DNA of 64,000 bases from Bacilli bacterium (GCA_900769695.1 CAAGHO010000055.1:9633-73632); one strand, 5' to 3'; positions 1 through 8,371 are shown, counted from the stretch's first letter. A program made the numbers and translations. The notes: generated by a model from the letters alone, not told the origin.

Positions 1-100
1 TACTACATCCTACAAAGAATTCCAAATATCTTTTTAATTTTGACTTGCTTTTTATTCTTTTTTCAATAGAATCAAGCTTTTTATTTTGAAAAAATTTCAT
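1..100 (-). CDS. N-terminus of a possible YitT-family membrane protein (truncated by window edge)
   Basis: An open frame starts with ATG at 100-98, directly after the prfB stop, and runs off the window after 33 residues. A good ribosome binding site (AGAAAGAGGTG) lies inside the end of prfB, which supports translational coupling. The visible part is basic and then turns hydrophobic, as expected of a cytoplasmic N-terminus leading into a first membrane span. In Bacillus a YitT-family gene (yvjA) lies near prfB, so that family is my guess from position. Too little sequence is visible to prove it. Confidence 0.45.
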   Translation of the reverse strand, partial: MKFFQNKKLDSIEKRIKSKSKLKRYLEFFVGCS

Positions 101-1199
101 TTAAACACCTCTTTCTAAATTACTTTGTATAAATAGATCAATATCTCCATCTAATACCTTGGAAACATTACTTGTTTCTACATTAGTTCTATGATCTTTT
201 ACCATTGAATAGGGATGCATAACATAACTTCTAATTTGAGAACCAAATTCAATATTTTGTTGTCCTCCTTTAATTGTAGCTAACTCTTGCTGTTGTTTTT
301 CTTCTTCTAATAATAATAATTTTGTTTTTAGTACTTGTAGAGCATGCTCTTTATTTTGAATTTGACTTCTTTCATTTTGACAAGTAACTACTATTTTGGA
401 AGGAAGATGGGTAATTCTTACTGCTGAATCTGTTGTATTTACTCCCTGTCCTCCTGCTCCTGTTGATCTATAAACATCTATCTTTAAATCTTTTTCATCT
501 ATAGTAACATCAATATCTTTCTTTATATCTGGTGTTACTTCGACTGAAGCGAAAGATGTATGTCTTCTATTATTAGAATCAAATGGTGATAATCTGACTA
601 AACGATGAACACCTTTTTCATTTTTTAAATATCCATAGGCATTTGTTCCCTTTATTAACATAGAAACACTTTTAATACCTGCTTCTTCTCCATCTTGGTA
701 ATCAAGAACTTCTACTTTATAGTCTTTCCTTTCTGCATATCTTCTATACATACGATATAACATCATTGCCCAATCACAAGATTCTGTTCCTCCTGCTCCT
801 GGATGAATCTCTAAAATGCAATTTTCTCCATCATACTTTCCACTTAGTAATAAATTTAAGCTAATTTCTGATATTTTTTTTTCAATTAGAGGAATTTCTT
901 TTTCGATTGCTGATAAAACCTCATTGTCTTCTTCTATTTCTAATAACTCAAGTAGTTCTAAGTTTGAATTTATTTTTGATTTTAATTCTTCTAGAGGTTC
1001 TACTATCTGTTTTAATTTATTAATTTCATCTATTATTTCAGAAGATGCATCTTTATTATTCCAAAAACCATCTTCCATAGTTTTTTCTTCTAATTGTTTT
1101 ATTTGTTTTATTTTTTTGCAGCAGTCAAAGTGACCTCCATAAATCATTTACTTTTTTTAAACTATTTGTTAGTATTTTTTCTATTTTCTCATTTGTCAT
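101..1199 (-). CDS. prfB: Peptide chain release factor 2, with programmed +1 frameshift
   Basis: RF2 releases the finished protein at UAA and UGA codons. The uninterrupted frame covers only 101-1147, but reading begins at ATG 1199-1197 (ribosome site AAAGGACGGG). It runs 24 codons to CTT, meets an in-frame TGA at 1127-1125, and continues in the +1 frame at GAC, giving about 365 residues, the usual RF2 length. The protein has the SPF stop-recognition tripeptide (LSPFDSNNRRHTS) and the catalytic GGQ loop (GAGGQGVNTTDSAVR). A -10 box TATAAT (1229-1234) suggests its own promoter. secA, its usual upstream partner, lies 9.6 kb away. Confidence 0.96.
1124..1139 (-). promoter_or_regulatory. RF2 autoregulatory +1 frameshift site
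   Basis: On the minus strand the codons read TGG AGG TCA CTT TGA C. An internal Shine-Dalgarno-like AGG sits three bases before the slippery CTT, which is followed by the poor stop context TGAC. This is the arrangement known for prfB autoregulation: low RF2 makes ribosomes pause at UGA and shift to CUU-GAC. It also shows that UGA is a stop codon in this organism. Confidence 0.93.
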
Positions 1200-1275
1200 A
1201 TTATCCCGTCCTTTTAATTATTATAAGTATTATACCTAAAATATCTTAATCAATAAATAAAATAAATTACTTTTT

Positions 1276-1386
1276 TGTATATTTGGCATTTTCTTACATA
1301 TTATATTAGTGGGGAGGGTTCACGAAGTTATGTGAAGATCCCCTGTATATAGATTGGTACTTAGAACTATCTAGGTACCTTTTTTA
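1276..1386 (+). ncRNA. Candidate small structured RNA with its own promoter and terminator
   Basis: A promoter-like pair TTGTAT (1276-1281) and TATTAT (1300-1305), 18 bases apart, predicts a start near 1312. The first hairpin pairs GGGGA (1312-1316) with TCCCC (1340-1344) and, inside it, TTCAC (1320-1324) with GTGAA (1333-1337). A second hairpin with a 9-bp stem, GGTACTTAG against CTAGGTACC, ends in six T residues at 1381-1386, a typical intrinsic terminator. The transcript would be about 75 nt. It has no clear start codon with a ribosome site, and I do not recognise its family. It points toward the 3' end of the pentapeptide gene. Confidence 0.5.
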
Positions 1387-2010
1387 ATTTTTAATTTTAA
1401 CTCCAAACATTCCAACAATACTTGACGCTTGAAAAGTATTTATAATAATTCCATTTAAAGATTTAGAATCAAACATAATTCCATTAACGTCACAATTAGA
1501 AAAATCTATACCTTTCAAATCTGTCATTATAAATTCAGCATTCATAAATTTTACTTTATCAAAATCTATGTTTTTTAATTTTGATTCTGAAAATGATGAT
1601 TCACTAAAATCACAATCTATTATTTTTAAATTTTCTATTTTACTAGCTGCCAAATTAATATATTTACAACTACACTCACAAAACTCAATATTATTTAGAC
1701 TACTGTCAATAAAACTTGTACCTAGTAGTTTACAATTATTAAAAGTAACTCTACTTATAAATTGCTTATCAAAGTTTTGATTTGATAAATCACAATTTCT
1801 AAAAACAACATCAATTAAATCTACATTTTCTAGTTTTATATTACTAAAATCAATATTTTCAAATATACAACTATCAAAGGTAGTGGAATTTACTATAATA
1901 TTTTTATTTATATTATTAGCATAAATACCATCATTAAATTCATTTGTAGAAAAACTTTCTAAGATTTCTTTAGGAACGCATTTTTCTACTTTTGGAGAGC
2001 TAAATTTCAT
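1384..2010 (-). CDS. Pentapeptide-repeat protein
   Basis: This 208-residue protein is mostly pentapeptide repeats of the A(D/N)LXX type, for example FENIDFSNIKLENVDL and FRNCDLSNQNF. Such repeats fold into a right-handed square beta-helix that can mimic DNA. It lacks a signal peptide, so it is probably cytoplasmic. Its length and C-terminal FGVKIK-like tail resemble chromosomal Qnr-type proteins of Gram-positives, which can protect DNA gyrase. That function is only a possibility here. I chose ATG 2010-2008 because GGTGAT lies 7 bases before it; the ATG five codons upstream has no ribosome site. Confidence 0.8.
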   Translation of the reverse strand: MKFSSPKVEKCVPKEILESFSTNEFNDGIYANNINKNIIVNSTTFDSCIFENIDFSNIKLENVDLIDVVFRNCDLSNQNFDKQFISRVTFNNCKLLGTSFIDSSLNNIEFCECSCKYINLAASKIENLKIIDCDFSESSFSESKLKNIDFDKVKFMNAEFIMTDLKGIDFSNCDVNGIMFDSKSLNGIIINTFQASSIVGMFGVKIKN

Positions 2011-2127
2011 AATATTATCACCCATAATTATTATATTTCTTTAATATTATAGCATATTAAGATAAAATATTTTTAGTTTATGTCATTAATCTTAATTTTG
2101 TATGATAAAATTAAAGAAGGTGATACT

Positions 2128-2826
2128 ATGTATTTTTTAATTGGAGTAATAATCTTTATTTTATTTATAATATTTTGTTACTTATATATTAAATTCAAAA
2201 TTAAAAATATTCTTGGAAAACATGGATTTAATGGAATGAGTCTAAAAGATATAATTGAGGAAGCTAGAATTGAAGATCAAGAAGTCCCTAAATCACTTTC
2301 TAGTATGGATAGTATTTATTTAGAACAAATAAAGAAAGATTTTATTGATATAAATATAAATGAACTAAAAAGAGAAGCTGAAAAAGTAATACTTGATAGT
2401 TATAAAGCAATTGAGACAAAGGATTCTAGCAAGTTTAGTGGAAAAATAAAAAGTTTTATAGATAAAATGATTAGTGATTATAAAGATGAAGAAGTTAGAT
2501 TCAAAAACTTTAAAATTCACAATACTGTTGTAGCTAGATACAAAAAAGAAGGTGGTGTTGCGACTATATACTTTTCTTCTAGTTATGAATATTTTCTTGA
2601 AAGAAATGGTAAAAGTATCAAAACTCAAGATCGTGCACGAACTGAATTTATCTATATTTATGATGAGAAAAAGCTTAGTAAAGATATTAAGGCTATTGGT
2701 TTACATTGTCCAAATTGCGGAAGTCCTATAACTAGCTTAGGTGAAAAAAGTTGTTCATACTGTGGTACTGCAGTAAAAGAACTTATTAAAAAAATATTTG
2801 TTTGCAATGACATTGTTAGATATTAA
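2128..2826 (+). CDS. Membrane-anchored protein with Tim44-like region and C-terminal zinc ribbon
   Basis: The 232-residue protein starts with a strongly hydrophobic span (about residues 2-24), then a basic helical region and an alpha/beta domain with IYFSSSYEYFLERNGK around residues 150-175. Near the C-terminus, at about residues 193-213, CPNCG and CSYCG form a four-cysteine zinc ribbon. Firmicutes have similar anchored Tim44-like zinc-ribbon proteins of unknown role; I assign this by pattern only. The ATG at 2128 is preceded by AAAGAAGGTGATACT, a better start than the in-frame ATG at 2080. A terminator follows at 2884. Confidence 0.6.
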   Translation: MYFLIGVIIFILFIIFCYLYIKFKIKNILGKHGFNGMSLKDIIEEARIEDQEVPKSLSSMDSIYLEQIKKDFIDININELKREAEKVILDSYKAIETKDSSKFSGKIKSFIDKMISDYKDEEVRFKNFKIHNTVVARYKKEGGVATIYFSSSYEYFLERNGKSIKTQDRARTEFIYIYDEKKLSKDIKAIGLHCPNCGSPITSLGEKSCSYCGTAVKELIKKIFVCNDIVRY

Positions 2827-2883
2827 AAATATAAAATAATAGCATAAATATTGTTTGTTTTGAAAGATTATTAATAAAGCATT

Positions 2884-2908
2884 CGAACCATTTTGGTTTG
2901 TTTTTTTT
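2884..2908 (+). terminator. Intrinsic terminator after the zinc-ribbon gene
   Basis: CGAACC (2884-2889) pairs with GGTTTG (2895-2900) with one G-T pair, followed by eight T residues. Confidence 0.8.
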
Positions 2909-2962
2909 ATTTAAAAGATGACTAAAAATTAGTATTTTTATCAAATAGTATTAATTTAATAA

Positions 2963-2991
2963 TTTACATAATATTCAATGTATGCTATAAT
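2963..2991 (+). promoter_or_regulatory. Strong sigma-A-type promoter
   Basis: TTTACA (2963-2968) and TATAAT (2986-2991) are exactly 17 bases apart. TG at 2983-2984 adds an extended -10. The predicted start is near 2998, just before the ribosome site of the gene at 3016. Confidence 0.8.
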
Positions 2992-3015
2992 TTAAAACTT
3001 GAAAGGAATGGTTTT

Positions 3016-3348
3016 ATGACACATGAATTACCAGAATATAGCAATAACAAAAAAAACATAGAATGTACCTTTGATAAAAACCTTATAATAAAATTAGTAT
3101 CAATGATATTGACTAATACTCCTGAGTATATAACTAACAAGTTTTCTAATAAAAAACAATCACAAAAAATATTGTGTATAACTGAAGAAATTATTCAGAT
3201 ACAAAGCAATAATCCTATAATGATTTCAAGAAATAAACAAACAAAAAGAATTGAACAAGCAAAAGCTTTTGCTTCATATTACGAACAAGCAAAAATTAAT
3301 ATTAATAAAAAAGCAAAAAAAAGTCCAGTTCAAAGGGTAAAAAAGTAA
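3016..3348 (+). CDS. Hypothetical small basic protein
   Basis: I do not recognise this 110-residue protein. It starts at ATG 3016 after GAAAGGAATGG and has one of the best promoters in the window directly upstream. The sequence is lysine-rich (KKAKKSPVQRVKK at the end) with predicted helices and no signal peptide or membrane span. The basic tail could bind nucleic acid, but that is speculation. It lies alone between a terminator (2884) and the convergent end of the surface-protein operon (3502). Confidence 0.6.
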   Translation: MTHELPEYSNNKKNIECTFDKNLIIKLVSMILTNTPEYITNKFSNKKQSQKILCITEEIIQIQSNNPIMISRNKQTKRIEQAKAFASYYEQAKININKKAKKSPVQRVKK

Positions 3349-3471
3349 TATCATGTTACTTATGTAATTGTTATCATTCTTAAATGAATTCAATAAATAG
3401 AATTCAAACTATATATAAAAGAATAGATAATTCGTTTACTTTATTCAGCAAGTTTTATTTATAATTATTAT

Positions 3472-3500
3472 AAAAAGAAGCAGTTTTTTAAATCTGCTTC
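3472..3500 (-). terminator. Intrinsic terminator of the surface-protein operon
   Basis: On the minus strand GAAGCAG (3500-3494) pairs with CTGCTTC (3483-3477), followed by five T residues. Confidence 0.85.
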
Positions 3501-3501
3501 T

Positions 3502-4050
3502 TTATTGATTTTCTTCAAGTATTATTTGACCATCTATAATAGGTATATTAGGGAAACTTGCATCCATTAACGTGAAGTTTCTAACTGGTGCTGGTGGATT
3601 TGTTATTTGAACTGTTTCAGATGATTGAGTCATAACAATTGATTTAACAGTATCATCAAACGTATGACCTCCATCACCTGATATTTGTTTATAATATATT
3701 GCTGTACTATTAGATTCTGCAAATGGGACATTATTAAATACGGCATTTCCATCATCATTTGTTGTTATTTCATTTCCAACGATTGTTCCTGTACTATCTG
3801 TTCTTATAAACTTAGCACCAATAATTTGTACCCCAGTATCAGGATTTCCCGTATCTGTAACATGAAGTGTTAAAGTCCCTGTTGCACTTATTGTAAATGC
3901 ATATGTAGTTGTTCCATCAATAATATTTACACTTTTAGGATCAAGAGTTGATGCATCATATCCACCGGCTACAGCTTGAGCTTTATATGTTCCTGTAACA
4001 AGTTCAATACTTCCTTTACCATTTGTTATTGGGATTGTATGTCTTGCCAT
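3502..4050 (-). CDS. SpaA/Cna-B-like beta-sandwich protein without signal peptide
   Basis: The 182-residue protein is Thr/Ser/Gly-rich and beta-structured. It resembles prealbumin-like (SpaA/Cna-B) folds of Gram-positive surface proteins: GTLTLHVTDTGNPDTG, then a DDGNAVFNNVPF turn typical of that fold. It has no signal peptide and no LPXTG anchor. It ends in a short tail (FPNIPIIDGQIIL) that is also present at the end of the gene just upstream. Its start overlaps that gene by 25 bases, behind GGAGGAAAGATG. A structural role on a spore or cell surface is inferred from fold and context. Confidence 0.6.
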   Translation of the reverse strand: MARHTIPITNGKGSIELVTGTYKAQAVAGGYDASTLDPKSVNIIDGTTTYAFTISATGTLTLHVTDTGNPDTGVQIIGAKFIRTDSTGTIVGNEITTNDDGNAVFNNVPFAESNSTAIYYKQISGDGGHTFDDTVKSIVMTQSSETVQITNPPAPVRNFTLMDASFPNIPIIDGQIILEENQ

Positions 4051-4376
4051 AATATCATCTTTCCTCCTTCTATTTTTATATTTGGATAATATTTATCCGT
4101 CAATAAAACTGTAACAAGATGGTCCTTTCTTTTATAATTTCCAACGTTTATAAAATAAAACTTATTCTTTCTTGCAATTAAAGGTATTTTCATAATTGAT
4201 AAACTGGAATATACAATTAATTTATATACTTCATTATTACATATTGGTATCTTAACTCTTCCAAAATTATCCGTAACACCTTCAAAAACGTTCTTATTAC
4301 ATTTATCTTTTAGCTTTACTCTTAAATTACTGTTTTCATTACTACAAATTTTAATATAAATATAATCACTTGTCAT
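4026..4376 (-). CDS. Small beta-rich protein, prealbumin-like, sharing a C-terminal tail with the next gene
   Basis: This 116-residue protein contains one short domain of the carboxypeptidase-regulatory or prealbumin type: the NVFEGVTDNFGRVKIPI segment is the usual strand-turn-strand, followed by YKLIVYS. The tail YYPNIKIEGGKMILWQ matches the tail of the downstream protein (FPNIPIIDGQIIL). It has no signal peptide or membrane span. The start has a clear ribosome site (GAGGTGAATT). It sits in the middle of a three-gene minus-strand unit and overlaps the downstream gene. Specific function unknown. Confidence 0.6.
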   Translation of the reverse strand: MTSDYIYIKICSNENSNLRVKLKDKCNKNVFEGVTDNFGRVKIPICNNEVYKLIVYSSLSIMKIPLIARKNKFYFINVGNYKRKDHLVTVLLTDKYYPNIKIEGGKMILWQDIQSQ

Positions 4377-4430
4377 AATTCACCTCATTACAATATATTG
4401 TATGAATCAAATTTCTTTTTTGTAAAGGCA

Positions 4431-6287
4431 TTATGCCTCAATACTCCAAACTATTAATGTGGAATAATCTTCATCTTCCAATAAATTCTTACTAGGTTTT
4501 AAAAACAATCCTTTATCAGTAGAAAATGTAATATTACTAATATTTACACTTCCACCATTATCATTTGATTCATATATTAACTTTTTTTGTGTCTTCAAAA
4601 TAATTTTCTCATTATCAAATTTCTTAAAAAATAGTGAGTCTATTAAAACTTTACCAGTTGCTTCTATCATTGGATTTATAAAATTTATATACAATCTCCA
4701 ATTAGTACTATTTACTCTACTATCAACAACAGTTACCACTGTTTCATTTTTTTTAGATAAAATAGTTGGATTAGTAGAAGATGGAATCATACTAAACGGA
4801 ATATTTTCTGTTACTTTTAAAAGAGTTAACTCTCCCATAAATGGAGTAGTTACTTTTCTTTCACTAAAACAGCAGTTTAAACAAGAAATAATTTTAATTC
4901 TTGTATCATCTGTAATAATAGAGTCAATATTTACTTCGAAAAGACCATTTTCATCTGCTGTTGCTGTTAAACTTTTATTATTGTATTCTATTTTGACATT
5001 TGCGTAAGGTATAGTATGTCCTGAAATTGCATTTATAGAATCTATAATTGGATGAACGTTTATCTTAAGCATTCCAATAGTTAATATTTTTATATTTTGT
5101 AGTGTAAAATTATTTATATCAGGCAGTGAAGCTAATTCGGTATCTGTAAAATTATGTGATGTAACTGTAGTACTATCTTTATTTAAGATACCTGTTATTT
5201 TAACTGGTGTATCTTCTTTATACCAGCAAAATGCTGGCGTATCATCAATATTACAAGCTGAGGTATAATCAAGGGCATATAACCACAAATTAATTCTACT
5301 AAAATTAAACATAAAATCAACTGGATTATTAGTATAGACTACATTAGCATTTTTAGTGTAAATATTCATATATTTTGGATTATCCAGTATAAACTTTTGA
5401 TTTGTACCCTTAAAATAAATATTATAATTATCAGTAGGTGTTTTCATATACGTATTTATTACTGATATACTTGCTCCTTCTTTAACCGTAAAATCTCCAA
5501 ATACATTCCACATAGGAACTCTTTGGTGACTTTTTTCTATAAATGTAAATTTAGCCATTTCTTCTATTAAAACATTTCTAGCACCATGTGTTGTTGTTAT
5601 TGCAAAACCATTTCCTGTCGTTAAAAGAAATTCTGATCCATGCCCTACTATTAAGTCTAACCTATTAGTTCCATTCATAAGTTCTTTATTAGTTGTAATA
5701 CTTACATTACTATTAGGAACTATTTTAATATAAGATGGTATAACATCATTAAAAAAGAAAACTGTGTTTGTATTGGAACTGCTTGTGATTGTTGTATTTC
5801 CTCCAATTATAATCCTATTAGAGTCACAAACTCTTTGAGTAGAAACATTATTTGTGTCTTTTGCCTCTATAAGAGAATCAACGATTTTAGTTGTTCCATA
5901 ATAATTACATGATAGTTCTACTCCACTAAAATTTATATTATTATATTCTACTACCACATTAGAATAATTGGGATGAGAAGGAACATAAATAACTCCATGA
6001 CCATGTGAAGATATTATATTCATATTTTTTAATATAATTTTTTTATTAGTTGTACTTACCTTTATAACATTTGCTTCTGAACTCAAGTTATTTGTATAAG
6101 TATGTTTAGTATTGTTGTAAGTTCCATCAATAATAACTTTACTTTTATTACTATTTATAACAAAACCACTTGTCATTGTAATGTCATTTCCTAAATAAAT
6201 ATAACTATAATTATTTTCTTCGCTCAATATTTGTTCTAATTCCTCACTATTATTTATTACAATAGTATTATCATTTATTATTTGCAT
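4431..6287 (-). CDS. Large beta-helix / Ig-like protein with a WxL-like C-terminus
   Basis: In this 618-residue protein the first 340 residues contain repeated short strands with Asn/Ile ladders (IIIGGNTTITSSSNTNTVFFF) typical of right-handed beta-helix surface proteins. A prealbumin/Ig-like module follows (SLTATADENGLFEVNI, about residue 430). The last 110 residues resemble a WxL domain: VTVVDSRVNSTNWRLYINF and a final STLIVWSIEA. WxL domains bind cell walls noncovalently. Unusually, the N-terminus begins MQIINDNTIVINN with no export signal, so release may instead be from a mother cell, as with spore-surface proteins. It is first in an operon with the two genes after it. Confidence 0.55.
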   Translation of the reverse strand: MQIINDNTIVINNSEELEQILSEENNYSYIYLGNDITMTSGFVINSNKSKVIIDGTYNNTKHTYTNNLSSEANVIKVSTTNKKIILKNMNIISSHGHGVIYVPSHPNYSNVVVEYNNINFSGVELSCNYYGTTKIVDSLIEAKDTNNVSTQRVCDSNRIIIGGNTTITSSSNTNTVFFFNDVIPSYIKIVPNSNVSITTNKELMNGTNRLDLIVGHGSEFLLTTGNGFAITTTHGARNVLIEEMAKFTFIEKSHQRVPMWNVFGDFTVKEGASISVINTYMKTPTDNYNIYFKGTNQKFILDNPKYMNIYTKNANVVYTNNPVDFMFNFSRINLWLYALDYTSACNIDDTPAFCWYKEDTPVKITGILNKDSTTVTSHNFTDTELASLPDINNFTLQNIKILTIGMLKINVHPIIDSINAISGHTIPYANVKIEYNNKSLTATADENGLFEVNIDSIITDDTRIKIISCLNCCFSERKVTTPFMGELTLLKVTENIPFSMIPSSTNPTILSKKNETVVTVVDSRVNSTNWRLYINFINPMIEATGKVLIDSLFFKKFDNEKIILKTQKKLIYESNDNGGSVNISNITFSTDKGLFLKPSKNLLEDEDYSTLIVWSIEA

Positions 6288-6350
6288 ATTATCACTTTCC
6301 TTTGTTATATCTTATGGCTTCAATCAATTTTGAAATAATTAATTCATAAC

Positions 6351-6374
6351 AAAAAAAGAGTGAGATTTCCACTC
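6351..6374 (-). terminator. Intrinsic terminator of the collagen-like gene
   Basis: On the minus strand GAGTG pairs with CACTC around a 7-base loop, followed by seven T residues (6357-6351). It directly follows the stop codon of the collagen-like gene and separates it from the beta-helix gene. Confidence 0.8.
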
Positions 6375-6376
6375 CT

Positions 6377-7519
6377 TTAATGTATTTTAGTTACACTTAG
6401 AACTGCATTAGTACTTCCATTAAATATTAGACTAACTGCCATAGATGCCTTTACATTTAATGTAACGAGATCATCTTTACTAAGAGATACAATAGTTGAA
6501 CCACTTATGCAGTTAATTATTTGTGCTTGAAACTCACTAGTTGCATTCGTAGCTGGTTGTAGTATATCATTTGCCCTTACAGACATAGTTAATGAACAAT
6601 CTTCATTTGTTGCACCACATAATGAATATGATACTAGGTAAGTTCCATTTTCTTTTATTCTTATTGAATTACCATCTGGATAATCTGTAAGAAAAGCTGT
6701 CCCTTTTTCAGGTAGTGGTATTATTGTATCAGTCCCTTGCGATAATGTTAGTTGTGTAGTAACCATTGAATATCTAATCCCATAAGCAGATACAAACTCT
6801 GTTCCTGGAGGACCTGCTGGTCCTTGTTGTCCTCTTTCTCCAACGTCGCCTTTTTCTCCTTTTGGAATTAAAAACGCTAAATGATGTACCCAATTTTCAA
6901 ATGTATCCATGACTTGAGCAGGCTCCCCTGGTTCTAAAGTTTCAGTTTCATCTATAGCAATGTGTTCTGTCCTTCCTATTTCTCCTGGTAATCCCCTTGG
7001 TCCAATATCTCCTTGGTCTCCTTTTTCGCCTTTTGGTATTTTAAAATCTAAAACTACATCTACTGGTGTACCAACATTTATAACTTCTGCTTCTTCATTA
7101 GATTCTATTGTTTCAATATTTCCAATTTGAATAGTTGATGGTCCTTGATCTCCTTTTTCACCTTTTATTCCTTGTGGACCAATATCACCTTTTTCACCTT
7201 TAGGACCAGGAATACCTTGTGGACCAATTTTACCATCGATTCCTTGTTCTCCCCTTGGTATTTTGAAATTCAAAATAACATCCTCTTTTGTTCCAACATT
7301 TTCTACTTTAGCATCTTCAGAAGATTCCACAGTTTCTGTAATTCCGACATCAATACTTGCAGGTCCAGGAATACCTCTATCTCCCTTTTCTCCTTGTGAA
7401 CCAACATCTCCTTTTTCACCTTTTGGTCCCGTTGGACCTTTTACATAATAAAACTTACATTTTCTTCTATATTCTTCTTGTTTTTTTCTTATTTGTTCCC
7501 AATCATTACAATTATTCAT
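6377..7519 (-). CDS. Collagen-like protein with BclA-type C-terminal domain
   Basis: This 380-residue protein has four Gly-X-Y collagen segments (about residues 29-55, 90-128, 165-186 and 221-242), with GEKGD and GPKGEKG repeats. They are separated by three copies of a ~35-residue strand-rich spacer of the pattern IETVES-E-A-V-NVGT-DV-FKIPKGEKG. The last 140 residues look like the trimerising jelly-roll domain of BclA, the Bacillus exosporium protein. The N-terminus (MNNCNDWEQIRKKQEEYRRK) is not a signal peptide, which is also true of BclA. A strong ribosome site (AGAGGAGGATG) precedes ATG 7519. A spore-surface filament protein is the best inference. Confidence 0.75.
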   Translation of the reverse strand: MNNCNDWEQIRKKQEEYRRKCKFYYVKGPTGPKGEKGDVGSQGEKGDRGIPGPASIDVGITETVESSEDAKVENVGTKEDVILNFKIPRGEQGIDGKIGPQGIPGPKGEKGDIGPQGIKGEKGDQGPSTIQIGNIETIESNEEAEVINVGTPVDVVLDFKIPKGEKGDQGDIGPRGLPGEIGRTEHIAIDETETLEPGEPAQVMDTFENWVHHLAFLIPKGEKGDVGERGQQGPAGPPGTEFVSAYGIRYSMVTTQLTLSQGTDTIIPLPEKGTAFLTDYPDGNSIRIKENGTYLVSYSLCGATNEDCSLTMSVRANDILQPATNATSEFQAQIINCISGSTIVSLSKDDLVTLNVKASMAVSLIFNGSTNAVLSVTKIH

Positions 7520-7729
7520 TATACATCCTCCTCTAATTTTTAGAATTAATTCTCATATTTCAATTCTTCTATGTTAATTTATGAAAATATTTTTGAAATG
7601 TATAATTAATATATAATAAGATATTTATACTAAAAAAGGTTATTATTCTTAAATCTATTTAAGATTATTTCTATGGTGTATATATGACTTATATAGTTTT
7701 TTATTCGAATAATAATATTTTTGGAATTT

Positions 7730-8228
7730 CTAAAGAACTTGCTGAATTACTCTTAATAAATAGCATATACATCTTTCTGCATTATAACAAAAGATATTTT
7801 GTCCTTGTGGACTTTTAATAGTCATTTTTCCTATTTCAAATATTTCATCATTTAATGCAAAACCTTGAACCATATAATCTTTAATTATTTTATTTGCCCA
7901 AGTTCTAAATTTAATTGCTTTTTTAGAGTTAACCCTAAAACCTATTGAAATGATCATATCAAGATTATAATATTTTGTGTTATAAACTTGTTTGCCGTCA
8001 TTACCCATATGTGCAATTTTTGCACACGTGCTATTTCCATCCAACTCTTCATCTTTATAAATGTTGTTAATATGTCTTACAATTCCACTTCTATCAATAT
8101 TAAAAAGCGCTGCTAATGCTTCAGTATTTAACCAAACATCTTCATTTTCTAATAGCACTTCTACTTTTGTATTTCCTTCAGTATCATTATAAAATATTTT
8201 TCTCATTTCCAATTAATTTATTATCCAT
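7730..8228 (-). pseudogene. Broken RhuM-family gene
   Basis: The frame 7730-8212 encodes the conserved N-terminal half of RhuM-like proteins (NLDMIISIGFRVNSKKAIKFR, then a WANKIIKDYMVQGF-type motif). It stops after about 160 residues, while the family is usually about 300 or more. Its only in-frame start is TTG 8212 or ATG 8206 without a ribosome site. A perfect ribosome site (GGAGGATAGAAC) and ATG lie at 8228 in another frame and give MDNKLIGNEKNIL then stop, a plausible native N-terminus joined by a frameshift. Two lesions suggest decay. RhuM genes often travel with mobile islands. Confidence 0.7.
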
Positions 8229-8274
8229 GTTCTATCCTCCTTTTCAAAATATTTTTAGTTAATTTATAATAGAC

Positions 8275-8303
8275 ATTATACTATTTTTTATATTATATAA
8301 CAA
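8275..8303 (-). promoter_or_regulatory. Promoter of the broken RhuM gene
   Basis: On the minus strand TTGTTA (8303-8298) and TATAAT (8280-8275) are 17 bases apart. The start would lie about 40 bases before the ATG at 8228. Upstream, at 8308-8327, is an inverted repeat with arms TTTG-TCGAA and TTCGA-CAAA (one mismatch), a possible operator. Confidence 0.7.
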
Positions 8304-8371
8304 TCAATTTGCTCGAATTCGACCAAATTAAATCTTATTAAAAAGGACACAATATTAATTGCCTCCTCTTA

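Noticed and set aside
3384..3410. TGAATTC-N8-GAATTCA inverted repeat as a terminator of the 110-residue gene
   Set aside because: No T run follows, so it is not a convincing intrinsic terminator.
7544..7680. Sigma-E or sigma-K promoter before the collagen-like gene
   Set aside because: CATA-type -10 words are present (CATAAATT, CATAGAAG) but no -35 at the right spacing is convincing.
8308..8360. Small minus-strand frame of about 20 codons after proS with AGGAGG upstream
   Set aside because: It needs a GTG start 11 bases away and gives no recognisable peptide.
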